Shown here piece after piece: positions 1 through 6,324 of a stretch of DNA of 12,646 nucleotides (the first letter of the stretch is position 1; the number at the start of each line of letters is the position of its first letter). The DNA is taken from contig DASQLD010000688.1 of assembly GCA_035630195.1 (NCBI GenBank), forward strand, positions 1 to 12,646, read 5' to 3'. Position numbers and translations under genes: made by a program. Under the pieces are notes generated by a model that worked only from the letters and a program-made list of their open reading frames with translations, was not told the DNA's origin and searched no databases. Source of the stretch: DASQDN01 sp035630195. Lineage in GTDB: Bacteria > Acidobacteriota > Terriglobia > Bryobacterales > Bryobacteraceae.

Positions 1-899
1 CAAAGCAGGTCGTCGTTGAATTGCACGGACGCTGGGCGGCGAAGGCGCGCATGCAATGGAGCGATATCGAGTTCCGGCAGACCGAGGCCCCGGCTCCCAG
101 AAAAGTTCGGCTCGCAACCGTACACTACCGTCCTGAGGCAGGAAAGACACCAGCGGAGAAGCGGACCCAATTTGGCGTGTTTATTGAGCAGGCGGCGCGT
201 CAGAAGGCCGATCTCGTTGTGTTGCCCGAGACGTTGACCTATTTCCGCGCCGGAGCCAGCCCGGTCGAGGTCGCTGAACCGGTTCCCGGGCCATCGACAG
301 ACTACTTCGCCGATCTTGCCAAGAAACACAACCTCTATATCGTGGCAGGATTATTCGAGAAAGACGCGCACAAGGTTTACAACGTGGCTGTGCTTCTGAC
401 TCCAGAAGGCAAGCTCGGCGGCAAGTATCGCAAAGTGACACTGCCGGACACCGAGGCGGCCGCGGGAGTCGTTCCCGGCAATGAATATCCGATATTCAAA
501 ACGCGCTTTGGCGCTCTCGGAATCATGATCTGCTACGACGGCTTTTTCCCCGAAGTTGCGCGCGAATTAACCAAACGCGGCGCCGAGGTAATCGCTTGGC
601 CGGTGTGGGGCTGCAATCCCGAGCTTGCCCGCGCGAGAGCCGCCGAAAATAACGTCTACCTCGTCAGCAGCACATATGAGGATGTGTCCAGTAACTGGAT
701 GCTATCGGCAGTTTGGGACCACACAGGGGAAACGATCGCGCTGGCTAAAGATTGGGGTACGGTCGCCATCGCAGAAGTGGATTTGAATGCCACAACGCGC
801 TGGAGGAGTCTTGGAGACTTCCGCTCCAAGATCCAGCATCATGTGCCGATGGCGCCGGCAGCTCGTGCATGGGAGCCTTCGACCGCGCTGCAACCTTAA
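1..899 (+). CDS. Carbon-nitrogen hydrolase (nitrilase superfamily), 5'-truncated by the window edge
   Basis: The frame is open from base 3 to the TAA at 897-899, so the gene enters from the left and its true start is not visible; the TTG at 21 and ATG at 51 lie inside continuous coding sequence. The nitrilase fold starts near base 111 (KVRLATVHYRP). The catalytic triad is complete: Glu in VVLPET (codon 228-230), Lys in YRKVTLP (432-434) and Cys in MICYDGF (531-533). The superfamily hydrolyses C-N bonds of nitriles, amides or carbamoyl groups; the substrate cannot be read from sequence. Upstream of the fold is about 36 residues (VVVELHGRW, MQWSDIEFR) that read like the end of a separate beta-rich domain, so the full protein is probably larger and perhaps exported (inference). 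It converges on the LacI-type regulator with a 4-bp overlap. Family call is strong; substrate and N-terminal domain are uncertain. Confidence 0.9.
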   Translation, partial: KQVVVELHGRWAAKARMQWSDIEFRQTEAPAPRKVRLATVHYRPEAGKTPAEKRTQFGVFIEQAARQKADLVVLPETLTYFRAGASPVEVAEPVPGPSTDYFADLAKKHNLYIVAGLFEKDAHKVYNVAVLLTPEGKLGGKYRKVTLPDTEAAAGVVPGNEYPIFKTRFGALGIMICYDGFFPEVARELTKRGAEVIAWPVWGCNPELARARAAENNVYLVSSTYEDVSSNWMLSAVWDHTGETIALAKDWGTVAIAEVDLNATTRWRSLGDFRSKIQHHVPMAPAARAWEPSTALQP

Positions 900-1942
900 G
901 CGCGCGCTAGAGCCGCCTGTTGAATTCCACAGGATTCGCGCACGATCAGGTCACCCGGGACGTAGATGATGCCGCATTCTTCTCCGGTGTCGATCGCTTT
1001 CAGCAGATTGATCGCGGCGAGTTCACCGATAAGGCCCGAACACTGGTCAATCGTCGTCAATGGGCAAAGCATCACATCGGAGAACCGGATGTTGCCGACC
1101 CCAACGAGAGCGATGTCGTCCGGAATTTTCAATCCACGAGCGACGATCACTCTCATGCAAGCCGCTGCCACCGCGTCGTTATAGCAGAACAGGCCGTCGG
1201 GAGGGTCTGGAAGATCCAGGATCTCTCGCACTGCGTCTTCGGCAACCGAATCCGTTTCGGCTCCGCCCCGAATGTAGTCTTCTCGCGCAGTCAAACCTGC
1301 CGCCTGCAACGCCTGCCGATATCCCTCGACGCGCAGAAGCGTGCTCGAATTGGGCGGACCGTAAATATGAGCGATTTTCCTGCGACCAGCTTCGATTAAA
1401 TGTCGGGTCGCTCTTATTCCGATGGTGACATTGTCAGTGCCGACCCAGGAATTAATAGGGGGATCAATATTGCGGGCGATTAAAATCAACGGAACACGTA
1501 ATTCCCGCGCTCTGGCGAAGACCCCGTATCGGTCATCGGACTGACAAGTGGAGATGAGTAGACCCTCGGCTTGTCGAGAAAGCAGGACATCGATCTGTTT
1601 GGCTTCCTGCTCGGGATCTTCATCGGAACACGTGATGATTGGCTGAAAATCGCGCGTGTCCAGAACCGCTCCGGCGGCTGTCAGAACATCGCCATAAAAG
1701 GAATGTTGAAAGGTCGGAACGACGACGCCGATCAGTTTTGTGCTGCGCGAACTAAGCGCACGCGCTGTCAGGTTCACGCGATAGTTCATTTCTCGCGCTT
1801 TGTCAGCTACGCGCCGGCGTGTCTCAGCGCTAATATCGAGCGCTCCGCGAAGGGCTTTCGAGACCGCTGCGGGAGTAATTCCTAATTCGCGCGCAATATC
1901 TGCCAGTGTTGTTGGACGTCGCGGATCCACTGCGGAACTCAT
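896..1942 (-). CDS. LacI-family transcriptional regulator
   Basis: A 348-residue DNA-binding repressor-type protein. An N-terminal LacI helix-turn-helix spans about residues 12-31 (TLADIAREL, then ITPAAVSKALRG), a hinge helix about 55-65 (NLTARALSSRST), and a periplasmic-binding-protein-like sugar domain from about 68 to the C terminus (LIGVVVPTFQHSFYGDV, GLFCYNDAVAAACM, DIALVGVGN). This matches the usual 330-350 residues of the family. I start it at ATG 1942, nine residues before the HTH as is typical; an in-frame GTG at 1996 would add 18 residues with no family resemblance and no Shine-Dalgarno. The ribosome site at 1942 is weak. An 8-bp palindrome ACACGTGT lies 17 bp upstream and could be an autoregulatory operator, because LacI-family sites centre on CpG. 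The effector is unknown. The neighbouring hydrolase is convergent, so a shared function is not implied. Confidence 0.93.
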   Translation of the reverse strand: MSSAVDPRRPTTLADIARELGITPAAVSKALRGALDISAETRRRVADKAREMNYRVNLTARALSSRSTKLIGVVVPTFQHSFYGDVLTAAGAVLDTRDFQPIITCSDEDPEQEAKQIDVLLSRQAEGLLISTCQSDDRYGVFARARELRVPLILIARNIDPPINSWVGTDNVTIGIRATRHLIEAGRRKIAHIYGPPNSSTLLRVEGYRQALQAAGLTAREDYIRGGAETDSVAEDAVREILDLPDPPDGLFCYNDAVAAACMRVIVARGLKIPDDIALVGVGNIRFSDVMLCPLTTIDQCSGLIGELAAINLLKAIDTGEECGIIYVPGDLIVRESCGIQQAALARA

Positions 1943-1958
1943 GATGACAGAATTCCAA

Positions 1959-1966
1959 ACACGTGT
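1959..1966. promoter_or_regulatory. Palindrome, possible LacI-family operator
   Basis: ACACGTGT is a perfect 8-bp palindrome with a central CpG, 17 bp upstream of the preferred start of the LacI-type gene. Flanks add only partial symmetry (CCAAACAC/GTGTCCAG). LacI-family hinge helices bind operators with a central CpG, so autoregulation is plausible. The site is short and could be chance. Confidence 0.3.
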
Positions 1967-1988
1967 CCAGAAAGGTAAGGGATGATTA

Positions 1989-2035
1989 AGCCGCACGGGG
2001 AATGCTTGGGGCGGGCTACCATTCCTCGTGCGGCT
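1989..2035. repeat. 16-bp inverted repeat with 15-nt loop
   Basis: Left arm 1989-2004 (AGCCGCACGGGGAATG) pairs with right arm 2020-2035 (CATTCCTCGTGCGGCT), with one G.T wobble and otherwise perfect complementarity. The 15-nt loop is G-rich. Neither side is followed by a T-run, so it is not a classical intrinsic terminator. It lies 47 bp upstream of the LacI-type start. It could be an RNA structure in that leader, a protein-binding site or the end of a lost mobile element. Confidence 0.75.
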
Positions 2036-2199
2036 CCTGCCCTATCACTGCAGGGCAAACAGATCCCCGGCATCGGCTCGCTCAGTTGCACGCCAAGCAG
2101 GACCCGCGTCCTATTTCGCCTGCTGAGGCTGCGACCGATCGGATACGGAAACTCGAGGACCCTGGTGGATCGGAGATTCTATTAATGGACAAAAAAGTT

Positions 2200-2316
2200 C
2201 CCTCTGGTCCACTCTGCAACCGACGAATGAGCGGCATGAAACCTAAACTACCGGCTCCCGCAAGCACGCTAATTAATTGCCCACTCGCTTCTACGATTGC
2301 CTAATGCACCAGAGGG
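2200..2316. repeat. 9-bp inverted repeat, arms 99 nt apart
   Basis: CCCTCTGGT at 2200-2208 is the exact reverse complement of ACCAGAGGG at 2308-2316; one mismatch further inwards, two more bases also pair. The left arm also overlaps a smaller inverted repeat, TGGAC (2186-2190) with GTCCA (2207-2211). The roughly 117-bp span has the layout of a very small non-autonomous element, but no target-site duplication is evident. Confidence 0.4.
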
Positions 2317-2454
2317 TCAGGCTAAAGGTACTCCATCAATTCGATTTCTATATTAGCAATCCCTACTCCAGCGTCCAAATTTATCTAAGTTATTCAAAAT
2401 ACTCGCGGCTAAGTGCTCCTAGATGAAGTAGCGCGGGTCGAAGCGGCGCCACCG

Positions 2455-2473
2455 GTGTGTCGCTGTGACACAC
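2455..2473 (+). promoter_or_regulatory. Hairpin or operator directly upstream of the heparinase-like gene
   Basis: GTGTGTC (2455-2461) and GACACAC (2467-2473) form a perfect 7-bp inverted repeat around the 5-nt spacer GCTGT, ending 11 bp before the ATG at 2485. The start has no recognisable Shine-Dalgarno, so a structure here would sit exactly where ribosomes load. It could equally be a regulator-binding site. Confidence 0.4.
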
Positions 2474-2484
2474 TGTTCCTGTAG

Positions 2485-3765
2485 ATGCGCCCAGCGCTCG
2501 TCCTTTTTCTGGCGGTCGCCGCCGCCGGCCAGCAGGTGGAAGAAGATTTCCACGTCTATACGGAACACCCTCGTCTACTCCTCAACGCCCAGCGGCTTCG
2601 CCTGTTAAAGCGGGAGCGTGAGCGGCAATCCCCCCGCTGGCAACAGTTTGAAGCGCTTATCCTGGGCAAAGCTCCGATGCCGGAGCCTGCGTTTGCCTAC
2701 GGCTTACATCACCAGGTTACTGGCGACGAAGGGTCGGCCAAGACCGCGGCAGCAGCGGCTCGTGACCTACGTAGCTTGGCCCTCGCGTATGATTGGGCCC
2801 CTGCGCAACGGGAGCAAATCGAACCACGCCTGCGCGCCGCGATTGCAGCGGCGCCGGCTACCATCGAAGGCATGCGTTCCAGAGTCTTCGCAGCGATTGT
2901 CTTGCAAGACCACGCAACGCTCGAACGCATCGTAAAAGAATGGTGGCGAAAACAGATCGCGCCGGGGCTCACCTCGGGCCAACGAATCATTACCCACGCG
3001 GAAGCGTATCCACTCATGGAACTACTTCACGCGATTCGCGACAACATCAACATCGATCTTCGTGAGGATGCGCGGCCGTACTTCAAAGATTTCGCAGCAA
3101 GCCGTATTCTCAGTTACTATCCGCCAACTTTCCCCGCTCCGGAGAACGACTTTCGTATTCCGTTCGGACCGCCGGACTTGAAGACGGCCGCCATGACAAG
3201 GGCAGCTGAAATGAGTCTGGTGGCATACGACAACAATTCCACCGAAACTCAGTTTGTCCAAGGTTGGTTGATGCATGACCGGTTCTCCCTCAAAGGCGTC
3301 TTGGGAGCCCCGTACGAATTTCTCTGGGCGAATCCCTACCAACCGGGCCTGAGCTACGCCCATCTTCCGCTGCGCTTTCATGATGCGCGCGGGGGCCGCT
3401 TATTTTTGCGCTCCTCTTGGGACGAAGATGCCATCTGGGTTGGATACGTCGATGGAAAGGCCGAAGTGCTGCGCGATGGCAAACCTCAGCCTTTTCAAGT
3501 AAACAAGCCGGTTGTGGTCGGAGACACGATGATCGCTCCAGCGGCGTCTCCGATGCGCCTTCAGATCCAGGCTGACCAACCTGCATTCTGGTTTTTATTG
3601 GGATGGAAGCCCGGCGCGGTGGTGGATATCGAAGCTGACGATGAAGAGTTGGACGAGAAGATCGCGGATCGCGGCGGCATTCTCCCGTTGCAGTTTCTGC
3701 GTGAAGAGAACATTTCTGTTCGCTTGCGTTTGCATGCGCCTCCGGCTGGGAATACTCTGAAATAA
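2485..3765 (+). CDS. Secreted heparinase II/III-like (polysaccharide lyase-like) protein
   Basis: 426 residues. The N terminus (MRPALVLFLAVAAAGQQ) is a Sec-type signal peptide with likely cleavage around residues 15-16. Next comes HPRLLLNAQRLRLLKRE (29-45), the characteristic opening of heparinase-II/III-like and related alpha/alpha-toroid proteins, a helical region to about 200 (LALAYDW motif), and a beta-rich C-terminal half from about 290 (RFHDARGGRLFLRSSWDED) resembling the beta-sandwich of this superfamily. Such proteins cleave or bind acidic polysaccharides; I cannot assign catalytic residues, so lyase activity is inferred. At 426 residues it is shorter than the usual 600 or more of heparinases, although the start and end look natural. 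It ends 3 bp before the dehydrogenase and should be co-transcribed with it. The start has no clear ribosome site and is preceded by a 7-bp hairpin. Confidence 0.7.
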   Translation: MRPALVLFLAVAAAGQQVEEDFHVYTEHPRLLLNAQRLRLLKRERERQSPRWQQFEALILGKAPMPEPAFAYGLHHQVTGDEGSAKTAAAAARDLRSLALAYDWAPAQREQIEPRLRAAIAAAPATIEGMRSRVFAAIVLQDHATLERIVKEWWRKQIAPGLTSGQRIITHAEAYPLMELLHAIRDNINIDLREDARPYFKDFAASRILSYYPPTFPAPENDFRIPFGPPDLKTAAMTRAAEMSLVAYDNNSTETQFVQGWLMHDRFSLKGVLGAPYEFLWANPYQPGLSYAHLPLRFHDARGGRLFLRSSWDEDAIWVGYVDGKAEVLRDGKPQPFQVNKPVVVGDTMIAPAASPMRLQIQADQPAFWFLLGWKPGAVVDIEADDEELDEKIADRGGILPLQFLREENISVRLRLHAPPAGNTLK

Positions 3766-3768
3766 CTT

Positions 3769-4722
3769 ATGAAGATTGTCGTTCTCGATGGGTACGCTCT
3801 CAATCCCGGAGATCTGAGCTGGGACGCGTTGAAGGCGATCGGATCGGTGGAAGTGCACGATCGCACAAACGAGAGTGATGTCGTCACCCGCGCACAAGGC
3901 GCCGATGCCGTTCTGACAAACAAGACACCACTATCCGCAACAACGTTGGGTCAGTTGCCTACGCTCAAATACATCGGCGTTCTGGCGACGGGCTACAACA
4001 TTGTGGATACGAAGGCCGCTGCGGATCGCGGAATTGTGGTGACCAACATTCCAACTTACGGCACCGCATCAGTTGGTCAGTTTGCGATCGCGTTGCTCTT
4101 GGAACTTTGTCATCATGTGGGCCTTCATAGCGAGGCTGTTCGCAATGGAGAGTGGTCCCGCAACCCTGACTGGAGTTTTTGGAAAACTCCGCTCATCGAG
4201 CTGAGTGGAAGAACAATGGGCATCATTGGATTCGGCCGCATCGGGAGGCAGACAGGAGCAATCGCCGCTGCTCTCGGAATGCGCGTGGTGGCGCATGATG
4301 CCGCCGAGACGAACCCGCCCGATTATCCCGGCTTCGAGTGGATGACGCTCGATCATATCGTAAGCGACTCCGATGTTCTGAGCTTGCATTGCCCTTTGTT
4401 CGCCGACAACAAAGGCATGATCAACAAAGAGAGACTCAGTCGTATGAAGCCATCGGCATTCTTGCTGAACACGTCGCGCGGGCCTCTCATTGTCGACCAG
4501 GATCTCGCCGACGCTCTCAACAACGGTGTTATAGCCGGCGCTGCGCTCGATGTCTTATCAGTCGAGCCGCCGATGGAAACGAACCCCCTGCTTTCCGCCA
4601 GAAACTGCATCGTTACGCCGCACATCGCCTGGGCCACCCGAGAAGCCCGGTCGAGGCTGCTGGATACGGCGATTCTGAATCTGGAAGCTTTCGTGAATGG
4701 ACGTATCGCTAACGCCGTTTAG
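3769..4722 (+). CDS. D-2-hydroxyacid dehydrogenase (glycerate/hydroxypyruvate reductase type)
   Basis: 317 residues, normal length for the family. It is predicted to interconvert a 2-keto acid and a D-2-hydroxyacid with NAD(H) in the cytoplasm. The Rossmann motif is GFGRIG (154-159), followed by Asp177 at the end of the second strand (VVAHD), which favours NAD over NADP. The catalytic trio is Arg237 in NTSRGPL, Glu266 in SVEPP and His285 in TPHIAW. The NPDWSFWKTPLIELSGRTMG segment is typical of the HprA-like glycerate dehydrogenase subgroup, so hydroxypyruvate or glyoxylate is the best substrate guess. Translation is probably coupled to the heparinase-like gene 3 bp upstream, as no good Shine-Dalgarno precedes it. 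That pairing suggests a role in handling sugar-acid breakdown products (inference). Confidence 0.9.
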   Translation: MKIVVLDGYALNPGDLSWDALKAIGSVEVHDRTNESDVVTRAQGADAVLTNKTPLSATTLGQLPTLKYIGVLATGYNIVDTKAAADRGIVVTNIPTYGTASVGQFAIALLLELCHHVGLHSEAVRNGEWSRNPDWSFWKTPLIELSGRTMGIIGFGRIGRQTGAIAAALGMRVVAHDAAETNPPDYPGFEWMTLDHIVSDSDVLSLHCPLFADNKGMINKERLSRMKPSAFLLNTSRGPLIVDQDLADALNNGVIAGAALDVLSVEPPMETNPLLSARNCIVTPHIAWATREARSRLLDTAILNLEAFVNGRIANAV

Positions 4723-4724
4723 CG
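4707..4724 (+). other. Short hairpin over the stop codon
   Basis: CGCTAA (4707-4712) pairs with TTAGCG (4719-4724) around a 6-nt loop, spanning the dehydrogenase stop; a CGGTAACCG palindrome follows at 4723-4731. There is no T-run, so at best this is a weak or factor-assisted transcription end. Confidence 0.25.
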
Positions 4725-4919
4725 GTAACCGTGAAACTGAGGCCGAAACGCGAGCGTCGATCCTAGAGTGAGGGATTCGCAGCGAAACCGTCGAGTGGCT
4801 GACTAGGGAACAATGGTGTCCGACAGTGGCGTACGATAGGGGTTCTGCCACACATTTCGCTAGTGGATCCGGGAGAACGTAATTCTCGCCCCAGCTTCTG
4901 ACGATCAGGTATTTAACGA
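4723..4919 (+). promoter_or_regulatory. Probable promoter region of the two-component operon
   Basis: This 197-bp gap is the only sizeable non-coding stretch before the response regulator. It contains the 11-bp palindrome TTCGCAGCGAA (4776-4786) and the inverted repeat GAGAA-cgtaa-TTCTC (4873-4887), 33 bp before the start. A modest ribosome site (AGGT, 4907-4910) precedes the ATG. I saw no convincing sigma-54 -24/-12 element on either strand and no clear sigma-70 hexamer pair. Confidence 0.4.
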
Positions 4920-6320
4920 ATGTTTCAGACGCAAAAGCGAGTTCTCGTCGTCGACGATGAATTGAACCAGCGGACCGCAGTCGCCGCTATGATCGACCGC
5001 TGGGGGTTTCAGACCTTGACCGCTGCCGATGGCATGGAGGCCCTCGAGCGACTTCGCGAGTTCACCCCCGACGCAATCGTCACCGACCTGATGATGCCGC
5101 GCATGGACGGCATGCAACTGCTCGTTAAGCTGAAAGAAGAGGAAGGCGGCAACGCTCCGGCCGTGATAGTCCTGACGGGCTACGGCAGTCTCGACACGGC
5201 AGTTACCACCGTTCACGAATATGGCGCGTTTTGGTTTGTCGAAAAGCCCATCCGGCCGCGCGCCTTTCGGGCGCTTCTCGATCGCGCCGTAGCTCATCGC
5301 CGCCTGGGACGCTACAACGAGTGCCTCGAACGTCAACTTACGAACCAGGGCGTCTTCAGCAAACTTTGCGGTAAGACAAAACAAATGCAGGAAGTTTTTT
5401 TCCTGATCCGGCAAGCAGCCCCCACTCGAGCCAATATCCTCATCACCGGTGACAGCGGAACTGGGAAAGAATTGGTAGCGCGCGCCATACACGATGCGAG
5501 CCCTCGCCAGGCAGGACCATTCGTAGCCGTCAACTGCGCCGCGTTACCGGAGACTCTGATTGAAAGCGAGCTCTTCGGGCACGAAAAAGGTGCCTTCACG
5601 GGAGCTCTCAATCGTAGAGCCGGGTGCTTTGAGTTGGCCCATGAAGGAACTCTATTTCTCGACGAGATCGGCGACATGCCATTAGCGCTGCAGTCGAAGC
5701 TGCTTCGAGTTCTCGAGACCAGGCACTTTCGACGACTCGGTGGCGCACAGGAAATCGAAGTAGACGTACGACTCGTCGCTGCGACGAACCGTGTGTTGGC
5801 CGATAGCGTCCGCGATGGGTCGTTCCGCGAAGACTTGTATTTTCGACTGAGCGTGCTTGAAGTTCCACTGCCGCCGCTCCGAGAACGTCTGGACGATCTG
5901 CCGGAGCTTTGTGACTCGATTCTTCGTGATCTGAAGACAACGTACGGCTCAACGATGCCGTATATCCATCCGGACGTCCTCGATGCATTCCGTCGCCATC
6001 CATGGCCTGGAAACGTGCGAGAGCTGCGCAATGTTCTCGAGCGCGCTTTAGTCTTGTCGGTTGGCAGCGAGATCGTGGTTTCACATCTTCCGCAAGGATT
6101 CGGGACTCTTCCTCATCTGCCGCCAAAACGATCGCTGGGACCCACACCTTCGGTAACTTTGACGGCCGGCACGTCGCTCGAAGACGCCGAACTCGAGATG
6201 ATCCATATCACGATGGCGTTCACGAACAACAATCGCGCGCGTGCAGCGGAAATCCTCGGCATCGATCCGAAGACTCTGTACAACAAACTCAAGGAACGCT
6301 CAACTTCCGCAGGGGAATGA
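4920..6320 (+). CDS. NtrC-family sigma-54-dependent response regulator
   Basis: 466 residues with the full three-domain layout. The receiver domain (about 7-125) has the acidic pair Asp12-Asp13, phosphoacceptor Asp56 in VTDLMMP, Thr86 and Lys109. The AAA+ sigma-54 activation domain (about 145-385) has Walker A GDSGTGKE (177-184), the sigma-54-contacting GAFTGA loop (224-229), Walker B GTLFLDEIGD (243-252) and the FREDLYFRL arginine-finger region (302-310). A Fis-type helix-turn-helix closes it (about 420-460; RARAAEILGIDPKTLYNKL). All key residues are present, so it should be a functional phosphorylation-dependent activator at sigma-54 promoters. The kinase gene starts 4 bp after its stop, which makes that kinase the obvious partner. 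Target promoters are not identifiable here. Confidence 0.95.
   Translation: MFQTQKRVLVVDDELNQRTAVAAMIDRWGFQTLTAADGMEALERLREFTPDAIVTDLMMPRMDGMQLLVKLKEEEGGNAPAVIVLTGYGSLDTAVTTVHEYGAFWFVEKPIRPRAFRALLDRAVAHRRLGRYNECLERQLTNQGVFSKLCGKTKQMQEVFFLIRQAAPTRANILITGDSGTGKELVARAIHDASPRQAGPFVAVNCAALPETLIESELFGHEKGAFTGALNRRAGCFELAHEGTLFLDEIGDMPLALQSKLLRVLETRHFRRLGGAQEIEVDVRLVAATNRVLADSVRDGSFREDLYFRLSVLEVPLPPLRERLDDLPELCDSILRDLKTTYGSTMPYIHPDVLDAFRRHPWPGNVRELRNVLERALVLSVGSEIVVSHLPQGFGTLPHLPPKRSLGPTPSVTLTAGTSLEDAELEMIHITMAFTNNNRARAAEILGIDPKTLYNKLKERSTSAGE
6311..6315 (+). promoter_or_regulatory. Ribosome-binding site fixing the histidine kinase start
   Basis: AGGGG lies 9 nt upstream of the ATG at 6325 and inside the last codons of the response regulator. 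It supports the start at 6325 over the in-frame codon at 6241, which is deep inside the regulator's HTH and would add 28 residues before the membrane segment. Confidence 0.65.
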
Positions 6321-6324
6321 AGTA

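Larger units (their letters stand above)
1943..2484. other. 542-bp intergenic region without a convincing gene
   Basis: This gap separates the divergent lacI-type gene and the heparinase-like gene. It holds a 16-bp inverted repeat (1989-2035), a small CCTGC/GCAGG hairpin (2036-2054), a 9-bp inverted repeat with arms 99 nt apart (2200-2316), an AT-richer tract around 2330-2400 where the rightward promoter may lie, and a hairpin against the next start codon (2455-2473). One open frame crosses 2002-2304, but it has no ribosome site or recognisable domain. The region may contain decayed mobile or coding sequence. I cannot name it. Confidence 0.6.

Noticed and set aside
1943..1996. GTG start extending the LacI-type regulator by 18 residues
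   Set aside because: No Shine-Dalgarno, sits in the inverted-repeat arm, and the added residues do not resemble the family N terminus.
1989..2054. Group II intron end, integron attC site or IS terminus
   Set aside because: The inverted repeat invited these ideas, but no matching core-site motifs, partner end, transposase or reverse-transcriptase sequence is visible.
4707..4731. Intrinsic terminator after the dehydrogenase
   Set aside because: The 6-bp stem overlaps the stop codon and has no following T-run.
4723..4919. Sigma-54 promoter for autoregulation of the NtrC-type operon
   Set aside because: I scanned by eye for GG-N10-GC spacing on both strands and found no credible -24/-12 pair.
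4905..6147. Long open frames on the minus strand opposite the response regulator
   Set aside because: They mirror the codon bias of a clearly real NtrC-type gene on the plus strand and have no recognisable domains or ribosome sites.
6241..6324. Upstream in-frame start for the histidine kinase
   Set aside because: It would lie inside the regulator's HTH coding region; the ATG at 6325 has AGGGG upstream and begins directly before the membrane segment.
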